A stretch of DNA of 64,000 bases from Lampris incognitus (lineage: Eukaryota > Chordata > Actinopteri > Lampriformes > Lampridae). The DNA lies in contig NC_079224.1 in the NCBI RefSeq assembly GCF_029633865.1, positions 18,937,126-19,001,125 on the forward strand. Reading direction: 5' to 3'. This document shows, piece by piece, positions 1 to 8,791 of this stretch; positions within the stretch are counted from its first letter, which is position 1; every line of letters begins with the position of its first letter. Both the position numbers and the translations under genes were made by a program. The notes under the pieces were generated by a model that saw only the letters and a list, made by a program, of their open reading frames with translations, had not been told where the DNA came from and made no database searches.

Positions 1-54
1 TGTACAGGACATCTTTGATACACTCACTGACACCGGGGAAGCAAAGGACTATAA

Positions 55-888
55 ATGAGCAAAAGACAAACTGAGTACTTCTCCCCTAAAATCAACATAG
101 TCTATGAGACCTACAAATTCAGACAAGCCAACCAACTAGCAGGGGAAACACTCGACTCCTACCACACCAGTCTGCAGCAATTAGCAGCAACTTGCGACTT
201 TCCTGATGTTGAAAGAGCGATCAAAACTATGATCATTCAAACGTGCACATGTAATAAACTGCGGTGTCACGCGCTACAGAAATCAAAAGATGACGTTGAC
301 CGAACTCCTCTCACTCAGTAGAACCATTGCACTTGCGGAGATTCAAGCATTGGGAATGGAACAAACACAACAAAGTGCAGCTCAAAGTAATCTAAGGGAA
401 GATGTTCTGGCAGTAGATGTGAGGAGGGGAGCTGTAAAAAAAGATGCTACAACTGCTCTGGTATCTTTCCCCACCGTGAAGAAATGCCGTGCCCGGCATG
501 GGGGGAAACATGCAGCGCGTGTGGAAAACAAGGACATTTCGCAAAATGCTGTCGCTGTAAGCGGCCACAAGAGGGCATTAGAGGTCGACATGAAGTGCAT
601 TATGTACACACCAGTGGAAACAGTGGCATCACATCTCAAGAAATAAGCAACGCAGGCACAGAATCTTCTGATGAGTATCTGTACACAGTCTCCCAATCAA
701 AAGCAAATCTCCCACATGCAAAGATAAAGATTAGTGACTACAATATAAAAGTGATGCTTGATACAGGGGCAACTGTAAATATAATCGATGAAACAACTTA
801 CCAGAGACTGAGACAGACGCCCTCACTCACCAAATGCATGGTTCCCATATTTCCTTATGGTTCACGCACACCACTGCATGCCCTATAA
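55..888 (+). pseudogene. gag and protease remnant of the gypsy element
   Basis: The first open piece (55-321) resembles the retrotransposon gag capsid region. A later piece (484-888) carries a CCHC zinc knuckle, CSACGKQGHFAKCC, and then an aspartic protease active-site motif, LDTGA, near 750-765. The pieces are in different frames, separated by indels or stops at roughly 300-480, so gag-protease is broken. Gag would package element RNA and the protease would process the polyprotein. The assignment rests on the zinc knuckle, the DTG motif and the following polymerase domain. Confidence 0.7.
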
Positions 889-942
889 ATATTCACCTCA
901 CTGGTCGAATCCAAATCGTGCTTCACAAATGCAACATTCCAT

Positions 943-2453
943 GTGCTACAAGGAAGTAATGGCAGTCTACTGGGTTATGACACTGCCAGTCAACTGGGAC
1001 TAATCAAAATCACCAATGCTCTTCACACATCTCCACAACAGCCAATACAGCCCACAAGAACTTCAAACCAGACAGAAGTGAGGGCAGTGGATGATCTCCT
1101 CACTGAGTATGCTGACCTGTTTCAGGGGATAGGAAAACTGAATGACTTTCAAGTCAAGTTGCACATAAAGAGAGATGTCCCTGCCGTCACACAACCTCAC
1201 AGAAGAGTACCTTTTCATGTAAGGAAGCGAATTGAGGCTGAACTGCAACGTCTAGAGGACCTTGACATCATAGAGATGGTGGATGGTCCCACTCCCTGGG
1301 TCTCTCCAATCGTTCCTGTTCCAAAACCAAAAGACCCGGAAGCAGTGTGCATTTGTGTGGACATGAGGATACCAAATCAGGCCATCGAATGGGAACGACA
1401 TCTCACACCTACAGTAGGTGATGTCATACAATCACTCAATGGAGCCAGGTTCTTCTCAAAGCTAGATTTGAACCGTGGATATTATCAGCTAGAACTAGAG
1501 CCATCCTCTCGATATATCACAACATTCTCCACCCATGTAGGGCTGCGACGTTACAAAAGACTGAGCTTTGGAGTTTCATCGGCTGCAGAGGTGTTCCAAA
1601 ATGCCATTCAACAAGCCCTGGATGGCATCCCAGGAGTAATCAACCTAAGTGATGATATATTAGTGTTTGGGAAAACAAGAGCTGCCCATGATCAAGCTCT
1701 TGGAGAAACGTTTCAGCAACTGAGGGAGAAGAACCTAACTCTCAACAAGGCCAAATGCTCATATGCACAAACCACTCTGGACTTCTTTGGATATATTCTC
1801 AGATGGAGGATTCTCTCCGGATCCCAAGAAGGTTCAGGCGCTTCACGACGCTGCTGCTCTGACTAATGCCAGTGAGGTCCACAGTCTTCTGGGCATGGCA
1901 AATTACAGTGCCCGTTTCATCAAGGATTTTGCCACAATAACCCAACCTCTGAGAGAACTTACAAAAAAAGATTGTTCGTTTGACCTGGGTGGAAAAGCAC
2001 CAGAGGTCTCTCGATGAGATGAAACGAAGTCTAACAAGTGATGCGGGGATGACCTACTTTGACCCACACAGACTAACTGAACTGGTAGTTGACTCAAGTC
2101 CAGTAGGTGTTGGGGCTGTGTTGGCTCAAAGGAATGGCCCAAATGGACCAGCTAGAGTAATAAGCTATGCAAGTAGAGCGCTGTCCCCCATTGAACAAAA
2201 ATACTCACAAACAGAATGGGAAGCACTTGCGATTATGTGGGGCTGTGAACATTTTCACATATACCTTTACGGAGCATCCTTGACACTTATCAGTGATCAC
2301 AAACCGTTGGAATGGATTTTCAACAACCCCAAATCCAAGCCACCTGCTCATATAGAACGCTGGAGTCTGTGTCTGCAGCCTTACAACTACACAGTCCACT
2401 ACAAGTCTGGTAAGGACAACCCGGCAGACTATATGTCACGCCACCCTGCATGA
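943..2453 (+). pseudogene. reverse transcriptase and RNase H remnant, Ty3/gypsy
   Basis: 943-1866 translates to a gypsy-type reverse transcriptase. It has the fingers segment PWVSPIVPVPKP, FSKLDLNRGYYQLEL, and a catalytic motif read as LSDDILVFG, where the usual first residue is Y or F. The frame shifts near 1790-1860 into the thumb (LLGMANYSARFIKDFA). It shifts again near 1980 into RNase H, which ends about 2453 and contains YFDPHRLTELVVDSS and the typical SDHKPLEWIF. At least two frameshifts make it inactive. Domain order and motifs are clear; the exact family is not resolved. Confidence 0.8.
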
Positions 2454-2553
2454 GTATCACTTGTCTCTCATGACATTTCAGACAATGAAAGACAAGTGAA
2501 AGAATATGTCAACTTTGTTACAGCAAATGCTGTCCCCAAGGCAATGACACTGC

Positions 2554-3366
2554 GTGAAATTCAAGAGGCGACCAAAACTGACCCCACTCTGCGAAGTCAT
2601 TCAACCCATCAAAGAAGGCTCATGGGAGTCACTGTTCGAAAAACAAGATGTTGCTGATGGAGTGGATTTTGCTGCTCTAATGTCATTCAAGAAAATCAAA
2701 GATGAACTAACTGTGACTGCTACAGATGACACTGTGCTACGAGGCACGAGGATCGTTGTCCCTCATTCATTACAAATCAGGGCCTTGTCACTGGCACACG
2801 GAGGCCATCAGGGGGTGGTCAAAACCAAGAAGTTGATCAGAGAGAAAGTCTGGTTCCCTGGCATTGACAGACAAGTAGAACCCATGATAGCTGGCTGCAT
2901 CCCATGCCAGGCTGTTGTGCCTAATCACACGCAAGAACCCCTCTGCATGTCTGAGCTACCATCGTCACCATGGGGAAAAGTTGTTGTCGACTTCTGTGGT
3001 CCATTCCTTTCTGGTGATTACCTTTTGGTGGTCATAGATGAATACTCCAGGTATCCAGAGGTAGAGATTCAGCAGTCCACGTCAGCCAGAGCCACAATCC
3101 CTAAACTCGACAAACTATTCTCTACACTGGGAATTCCACTGGAGGTCAAAACTGACAACGGCCCACCCTTCCAAAGCTCGGAATATGCAGACTTCGCTAC
3201 ATACTTGGGTTTCAGGCATAGGAAGATAACTCCAATGTGGCCTCAGGCTAATGCTGAGGCTGAACGCTTCATGCGTACCCTTGAAAAGACCATACGCGCT
3301 GCCCACGTTGGAAGCTATGCAATCCCCACCCATACAGGGTCATCGCTATCAAAGGCTCCATGGTGA
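2554..3366 (+). pseudogene. integrase remnant, Ty3/gypsy
   Basis: An HHCC zinc-binding module (HGGHQGVVKTKKLIREK followed by CIPCQA) is followed by the DDE core. Visible pieces are VVDFCGPF (first D), KTDNGPPF (second D) and the NAEAERFMRTLEK region (E). The open frame stops near 3366 before a normal C-terminal domain. 3367-3640 still looks retroelement-derived but is out of frame. The enzyme would insert element cDNA into the host genome. It is part of the same broken element as the reverse transcriptase upstream. Confidence 0.75.
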
Positions 3367-3691
3367 CAACCGAACACAATGACAATGTCATCACCAGAAA
3401 CTCATCCCACTTCAAGATCCTCCCGGCGGCTGAAAATCACCACTCTCAGCAATGTGGTTTGAAAGACATGGACTAGGCGGAAATCCACCCTGACCAAACC
3501 CCAGAGCCCTTAGCCCCTAAGCCCCCTGGGCCACAATCACCTGTTCAGAGATACCCAGTCAGGGTAAACAGAAGACCCCCGTCATACCTTACTGACTTTA
3601 AAGTGAACTGACTAAAAGGTATAATGCAAGAAAAGTTTGAATTGGACTGGTTAATATTTATTGTTAAAAAAAAAAGTAAGGAAAGGAGGGT

Positions 3692-3967
3692 TGTAGTGCC
3701 CATGCTTTGTAACATGTTTTAGTAAAGTTCCTGGTGTTAGTTTTAATGTTTAGTGTGGTCACAAGGGGGCGCTCTAGGTTAAAGTGTCGTATATGTGAGA
3801 CGTTCTTTGCTCACGTTGAGCCCGGAAGTAGCGGCGTGAGAGGCGCATTAGTACGCCATGGCAAGCAGATACACTAGCAGTCGTACGGTTATCGTCATGC
3901 AAATGTTTCACTAAAGATTCCACAACGCAGCTTTATGGTATTTGCATTATTACTTAAAAACTGTACA
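3692..3967 (+). repeat. 3' LTR of the gypsy element
   Basis: The sequence begins TGTAGTGCCC directly after a purine tract and appears to end ...CTGTACA, giving TGTA/TACA inverted termini and about 276 bp. The left boundary is well supported by the adjacent polypurine tract. The right boundary is inferred from the terminal inverted bases only, because the matching 5' LTR is outside the window. Confidence 0.6.
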
Positions 3968-4017
3968 GTATGATATCACTTTTGATCTGGTTAGCATTGC
4001 GGAGATTAATTCACTCT

Positions 4018-4256
4018 GGTGTGTGCAATGCACATAACTATAGGACCTCTCCCGGTTTTTGGAAAAAAACGCTTGACGAGAGGACAGACACTCGCGCTTA
4101 GTTCCATCAGCTGATTCAGCTCTTAAAAAAAAATTGCCCCGATTGGAGGAGCCCTCTGCTTCATCATGGCCATGCAGACCGATTCCAGTGCGACATCAGA
4201 ACAGCAAAGACTCGCACACTTTTTTCAGGTACTGTCAGTTTTCATCCACATGCTTG
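4018..4256. other. no recognised feature
   Basis: The spacer between the gypsy LTR and the hAT-like fragment holds no motif I recognise. It may include the rest of the decayed hAT-like copy. Confidence 0.4.
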
Positions 4257-4859
4257 CTATGTTCTGTACTGATTTGGGAAGCAACGCTGCCAGTTTTTAA
4301 CGAATTCATGTAAGCGGTCAGCTTCGTAGCTGCAGAAATGTGTGCATTGCATTTTTGATGGTCGCCGAATTTTTCCAACGCCTTCCAATTTCCAAATCCT
4401 ACCGTTCGAAACGTTTCTTCTTGGCTGTGGCCAGCAATGCTCAAATGCGCGGCACGAGTCACAGAATGCTCGATCAGGGGCGGCGCTGTGTTCAAGCCAC
4501 GGGTAGGTAACATACCATTCTTTTCGAAATCTTCTACCTCCTGTTGCTAGGAGTAACAGAATAGGTTGGTAGGGGGCGTTCTCCACGAAATGCAAACAGT
4601 TTCCTACACCAAGAATAGGATCTCGAGCTGCAGGTTGCAACACCACGGCATTGCCTGCTTCTCGCTGCTGAAGCTGTGGAGGCTCCATCTCTGCACTGCC
4701 CACTTCTCGCAGAGATTGCTCTGAGATGTTGCCTGTCTCTGTGAGAGACACGTCATCGTCCTGACGTGAGTCTTCATTTTCGTTCTCTTCAGCCCTATTG
4801 ATTTTTGTTCTCTTTGTAAAATAACTTAATAACGTGTTAACGTGTTTGGACATTCTCAA
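4257..4859 (-). pseudogene. hAT transposase / ZMYM1-like N-terminal fragment (TTF-type zinc finger)
   Basis: About 200 codons open on the - strand. After an acidic, low-complexity N-terminus comes a segment of the form P-Y-Q-P ... F-R-K-E-W-Y-V-T-Y-P-W-L-E-H, then AFCDSCRAFE. This is the pattern of the TTF-type zinc finger that starts many hAT-derived proteins (ZMYM1-like or 'domesticated hAT' family). It is followed by the usual WK-LEG--KI-RPSKMQCTH stretch. The frame ends near 4257 and no catalytic domain was found downstream, so it is a truncated fragment. It could be an exon of a longer decayed copy. Confidence 0.6.
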
Positions 4860-5021
4860 TTAGTCTCCCATAGCTAGCTAACATGGTTCGCTTCAGATCG
4901 TTACATTGCCCCCAGCGGCTCGTAGTTGTAATTACAGTAAATAATATTTGTATGTTTTTAAATAATGTTATGTGGTATATTATTTTAATTATTCTTTGTG
5001 AGTTGTGTCGTCCATGACTAT

Positions 5022-5174
5022 TGTAGCGAATTCAAGGGGCAACCACAGGAACTGCCGCGGCCAGGACGCAAACCCGTATCGCCCACACTGCGGGAGACAT
5101 TGCTGACCACTCGACTAAAGGGTCAGACCCAGTCAGCCAGCAGCCAACGTGTCTACTTATCCATGCACGTTACA
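5022..5174 (-). repeat. TRIM LTR copy 1 (3' LTR on the - strand)
   Basis: 153 bp with TGTA/TACA termini. It differs from the other copy mainly at CpG positions, where this copy has CA or TG, as expected from decay of methylated CpG. Confidence 0.65.
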
Positions 5175-5291
5175 CTACCCCCCTCCTTCGGGAAACGCGT
5201 CCCCGCGCCTAAGCATATCAGCTCCTTCACGCCTCTGGGCACATACGCTTCCAATCGCCTTACGGTCTCACCATCCCACTTCTGACACCAA

Positions 5292-5444
5292 TGTAGCGAA
5301 TTCGGGGAGGCAACCACAGGAACTGCCGCGGCCGGGACGCGAACCTGTATCGCCCGCACCGCGGGAGACATCGCTAACTACTCAACTAAAGGGTCCAACC
5401 CATCAGCCAGCGGCCAACGTGTCTACTTATCCATGCACGTTACA
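5292..5444 (-). repeat. TRIM LTR copy 2 (5' LTR on the - strand)
   Basis: 153 bp with TGTA/TACA termini, retaining more CpG than copy 1. It carries the better preserved tRNA-like internal promoter. Confidence 0.65.
5335..5390 (-). promoter_or_regulatory. tRNA-like Pol III A and B boxes inside the TRIM LTR
   Basis: On the - strand TTTAGTTGAGTAGTTAGCG (5390-5372) resembles a tRNA A-box region. GGTTCGCGTCC (5345-5335) matches the B-box consensus GGTTCGANTCC with one mismatch. The spacing is close to that of a tRNA gene. The other LTR has the same arrangement, with more changes. Function is inferred. Confidence 0.5.
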
Positions 5445-5567
5445 GTATTGTTTACAAGGGTGGAGATACCTGCAGTCAGTTGAGACTGAAAGGGTCACTT
5501 AGATGAGTGATGAAACGTTTCTGTCCCAATAAACATGTCCAGATGAACTGATTCAACTTTCTGTGAA
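5445..5567 (+). repeat. dispersed repeat C, copy 1
   Basis: It is homologous along its length to the reverse complement of 15130-15250. Both include the module TTAGATGAGTGATGAAA and end with GAACTGATTCAACTTTCTGTG-like sequence. It abuts the TRIM. The family is common in teleosts and may be related to Penelope-like elements, but this is not proven here. Confidence 0.55.
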
Positions 5568-5926
5568 GTGGCATTCTACATTCAGGGCCCACGTGCAAGA
5601 ACAAACTCCAGCAGTATGTATAAGAATGTTTCATGAAACATGACATTGATTTCTCTCACATACTTCTTGCAAGAACAAATTTTAGAGGAAATTCAGAGAA
5701 TGTTCTAGCATGAGGCCCAGTATATGGCTTTCTCTCCGATAACATTCTCTATGACAAGCCCTCTAACATGGTGTTGGCTTGTCTGCTCAGTCTTGCACAT
5801 TGAATTATCCACATCTTTTTTCCTCTGTCTCGCATGCTCTCTGTCATTCCTATGCTCTCTTTCTCACTGTCATGTTCTCAGCCTGTCTCGACGCATCTGA
5901 CATTATCTACTCTGTTGCCCCTGCAG
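5568..5926 (+). other. ctdspl intron sequence, no other feature
   Basis: Sequence between the repeat cluster and the first visible coding exon. It includes a pyrimidine-rich stretch leading to the splice acceptor CTGCAG at 5921-5926. Confidence 0.5.
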
Positions 5927-8791
5927 CCTCCAGCCAAATACCTCTTACCTGAGATGAACATATCTGACTATGGCAAGAAGTGTGTTGTGATCGACTTGGA
6001 TGAAACCCTCGTGCACAGCTCATTCAAGGTAAAAAAGGAAAGGCAAAGGCTGTGCCAACAAGCCCAATTTCCCTCTTAATGGCCTGCTCTGTTTAGCACA
6101 GTCATCAACTGTTTGTGTACTGGGCTGAAAATGTTTGCATCAAAAGATTTAGTCAAGAGTTTGATTTCACTAAACCCTAGTTCTGCTGACAATTGAGCTT
6201 GGATATGCATCTAATAGAATAAATAATCCTGTATGTACTAAAACTGAAACGGAAATTAAAAATGGGGCGTTATCACCAGCATTTAATGTTATTTTCTCAG
6301 TCCAACAAATGTTGTCATTATTGTTGGCTAACAGACTCGGTGATAGAGCTAGGGTGGCTGTTGGTCCTGCCCCTTGTCTGCTTTTCTCCTTTTCCTCCCC
6401 TTTCTTCTCTTCTACTTCCCTACTATCACATATCGGTTGCCCAGTGGTTAGCACTGTTGCCTCAAAGCAAGAAAGTCGTGGGTTCGAACCCCGGGCCATC
6501 CCAGGTCCTTTCTGTGGGGAGTTTACATGTTCTCCCTGTGTCTGCGTGGGTTTCCTCCCGGTGCTCCGGTTTCCTCCCACCATCAAAAAGACATGCATGT
6601 TAGGGTTAATACTCCTGGCTATGCCCCTGACCAAGGCAATGGAGAAAGAACTGGAGTTGGTCCCCGGGCGCTGTATCACAGCTGCCCACTGCTCCCGTGC
6701 AATAGGTTGAGTTAAATGAAGAAAACAAATTTCATTGTAAGCTGTACAATGACAAAATAATGTGGCTTTCTTTCTTCCTTCTTACTTCATTATTGCCTCC
6801 AGCCCAGGCCTATTTCCTGTCTGAATGCTGCCATCTTGTTGGCTAGAGTGTTGGATTGCTAGAAAGGTTCAGCGGGTAAGGAGGGCAGGGAGAAAGGATT
6901 TGTTTTGGCGGAAAATAGATTTTTCTTTTGTACCCAAGATTGTCACTCTCCTCGATCAATGAGATTAAGTGGTGCTAGTGGGACCTCTGTTGTGCGGCTG
7001 TGGTATCACACCAACACTGTACCCGATACCAACATGTCATTTTGTTGTGTTCTTCTTACAGCCCATCAGCAATGCTGATTTCATAGTTCCAGTGGAGATT
7101 GATGGCACCGTTCACCAGGTATTTAACATAAGATACATTTTGGATGAATATCTTTTTAATTGGGACAAAAGTACAACTGTGTTCCTGTGCGATGATCCTT
7201 ACAATAACAGCAGTGACCCTGTTCAAGTAATCCAGGATAGGCTGTGTGTGTCCTAGTTGGCCTATTCATGATTACTTGCACTGGGTGGCAGCCACTGGGC
7301 AAGTGACAAAGCAAGAGGAGCACAGCATCAGATCTGTGAGTGAGAATGCTTTTTCTTCAATATTGATGTCACCAAGGTGAGGATGGGATTGTTTAAAAAA
7401 AAAAAACTCAAACTTCTCATGTTATTGTCATACCAACCCACTGCATAGACTGTTGTATGTGCCGTTTTGTGCTGAATTCACATTTCAGTTTTTGTTGGTC
7501 TGTTTTTTTATATATTTTTTTTATTTAGGATTGTACCTCTGTTGTATTTCTATCCTAATCTAGATTACATCATTTTGCCCCTCACAGGTGTATGTTCTAA
7601 AAAGACCCCATGTTGATGAGTTTCTGCAGAAGATGGGCGAGTTATTTGAATGTGTGCTCTTCACAGCTAGTCTTGCCAAGGTTTGTTCAGTGCCCCTCCT
7701 TGCTTTCTGGTTTGGCATTGATGTTGGCCATTAACTAGTGATGGCCATGGAACTATGATTGCAATTTTCTGTTCCCTTATAATGGTCTGTCATTGTCTTC
7801 TGTTTTTGCTTCTCTAACTTGTCACATTTCCTGTTTCATCTGTGTCTTTTGAATGTTAGCCAGTAGTATATGGGTAAGTGTATTGAATTAGGTAAGAGTA
7901 ATAACTACATTAAGAATGCAGTATTTCAATAGTACCAAAAAAAGCTATCATGTGACCTAGAAGCTAGCTGTCAGTGGTGGTAGTCTTGATGTAGATTGGA
8001 AGCTTTCAAGGCATCTTCCCTTTTAGGTGAACAATGAAGTCTAAACCTGTTTTGCTTCCTCAAGCACAGTAGTCTAACCCTTTAGTTTTGTCAAGTTGTT
8101 GCCATTCTGCTTAAACATGAGATTAGAGAGATGGGTTCCAAGATAGGTATTTAAAATTTACAACATTAAAATGAATATTGTTTTTGGCCTTCACTATGCA
8201 AAAATAACCCAGGACATCTCTTTTGCCTGTATACCAATTGTGTGTTTGTCCCTGTTAATGTGTGGCCTGGACAGTATGCTGATCCTGTGGCAGACCTTCT
8301 GGACCAGTGGGGGGTGTTCCGCGCTAGGCTCTTCCGAGAGTCCTGCGTCTTTCACAGAGGGAACTATGTCAAAGACCTCAGCCGGCTGGGTCGAGAGCTC
8401 AACAACGTCATCATTGTTGACAATTCACCTGCCTCTTACATTTTCCACCCAGAAAATGCTGTGAGTTCCCACTACAGTATCAAGAGGCTTGTGTGCTTGA
8501 CATCAAGAATTGATGATTATGTTGACTGTTTTCTGCATGTTCAAGTCTTCATTTGTTTTCTATGATTGCTTTTTAGCAATCTTTCAAAAGCAAAAGATTT
8601 GTGCAAATGCTGAAAATGAAATGTAACTGAGGGCAGGTCTAACTGGTGGCTGTTTTTCTTCTCAGGTCCCAGTCCAGTCCTGGTTTGACGACATGAATGA
8701 CACAGAGCTCCTGGACCTGCTGCCTTTCTTTGAGGGACTAAGCAAAGAGGAGGAGGTCTATGGAGTTCTGCAGAACCTGAGGGGCAGGTAG
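5927..8791 (+). CDS. ctdspl: CTD small phosphatase-like protein (SCP3), 3' five coding exons
   Basis: Exons: 5927-6028, 7062-7118, 7588-7680, 8275-8460 and 8666-8791 (stop TAG). All have AG/GT borders and phase-0 joins, giving 187 residues plus stop. The product is a nuclear FCP/SCP-family phosphatase that dephosphorylates serines of the RNA polymerase II C-terminal domain and represses neuronal genes. The catalytic DLDETLV motif (DxDxT/V) is in the first exon. The segments [51 protein letters not shown] and [19 protein letters not shown] fit the family. [26 protein letters not shown] and the ending favour CTDSPL over CTDSP1/2, as does mir-26a in the second visible intron. The N-terminal third is encoded left of the window. 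Confidence 0.95.
6432..6770 (+). repeat. tRNA-derived SINE, family A variant (A1)
   Basis: The tRNA-like head contains CAGTGGTTAGCACTG (A-box region) and GGGTTCGAACCCC (B box). The conserved body GTTTACATGTTCTCCCTGTG...GGTTTCCTCCC follows. The 3' half differs from other A copies (CCCTGACCAAGGCAATGGAG...), so it is a sister subfamily. It lies in a ctdspl intron. Confidence 0.7.
7207..7300 (+). ncRNA. mir26a: microRNA precursor mir-26a (intronic)
   Basis: 7222-7243 begins TTCAAGTAATCCAGGATAGG, the miR-26a-5p sequence. The opposite arm, 7261-7282 (CCTATTCATGATTACTTGCA...), matches the miR-26a-3p arm. The two arms pair with a loop of about 17 nt. It sits in the ctdspl intron between the exons at 7062-7118 and 7588-7680, on the same strand. 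In vertebrates mir-26a-1 is hosted by CTDSPL, so it is presumably co-transcribed with ctdspl. The outer ends of the precursor are approximate. Confidence 0.95.

Larger units (their letters stand above)
1..3967 (+). mobile_element. Ty3/gypsy LTR retrotransposon, 5'-incomplete, degraded
   Basis: Gag, protease, reverse transcriptase, RNase H and integrase remnants follow each other in Ty3/gypsy order (integrase after RNase H). A purine-rich tract (about 3679-3690) and a 3' LTR close the element. The 5' LTR and the start of gag lie left of the window. The reading frame changes several times and contains stops, so it cannot encode a working polyprotein. It lies upstream of the first visible ctdspl exon on the same strand, so it is probably in a ctdspl intron. 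Confidence 0.85.
5022..5444 (-). mobile_element. TRIM (miniature LTR retrotransposon) with tRNA-like LTRs
   Basis: Two 153-bp direct repeats (5022-5174 and 5292-5444), roughly 90% identical by eye, each begin TGTAGCGAATTC and end CACGTTACA. They flank only 117 bp. On the - strand the inner segment starts TTGGTGTCAGAAGTGGG next to the 5' LTR. This is a primer-binding-site-like sequence sharing 13 bases with the PBS of the intact gypsy at 19894-24660. It ends in the purine tract GAAGGAGGGGGGTAG directly before the 3' LTR. There is no coding capacity. The flanks CTAT and GTAT are only an imperfect target duplication. A plain tandem duplication would not explain the PBS and PPT at both junctions. 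Confidence 0.7.

Noticed and set aside
5022-5444. Simple tandem duplication as an explanation
   Set aside because: A plain duplication would not place a primer-binding-like sequence and a purine tract exactly at the two inner junctions. Retained as an alternative only.
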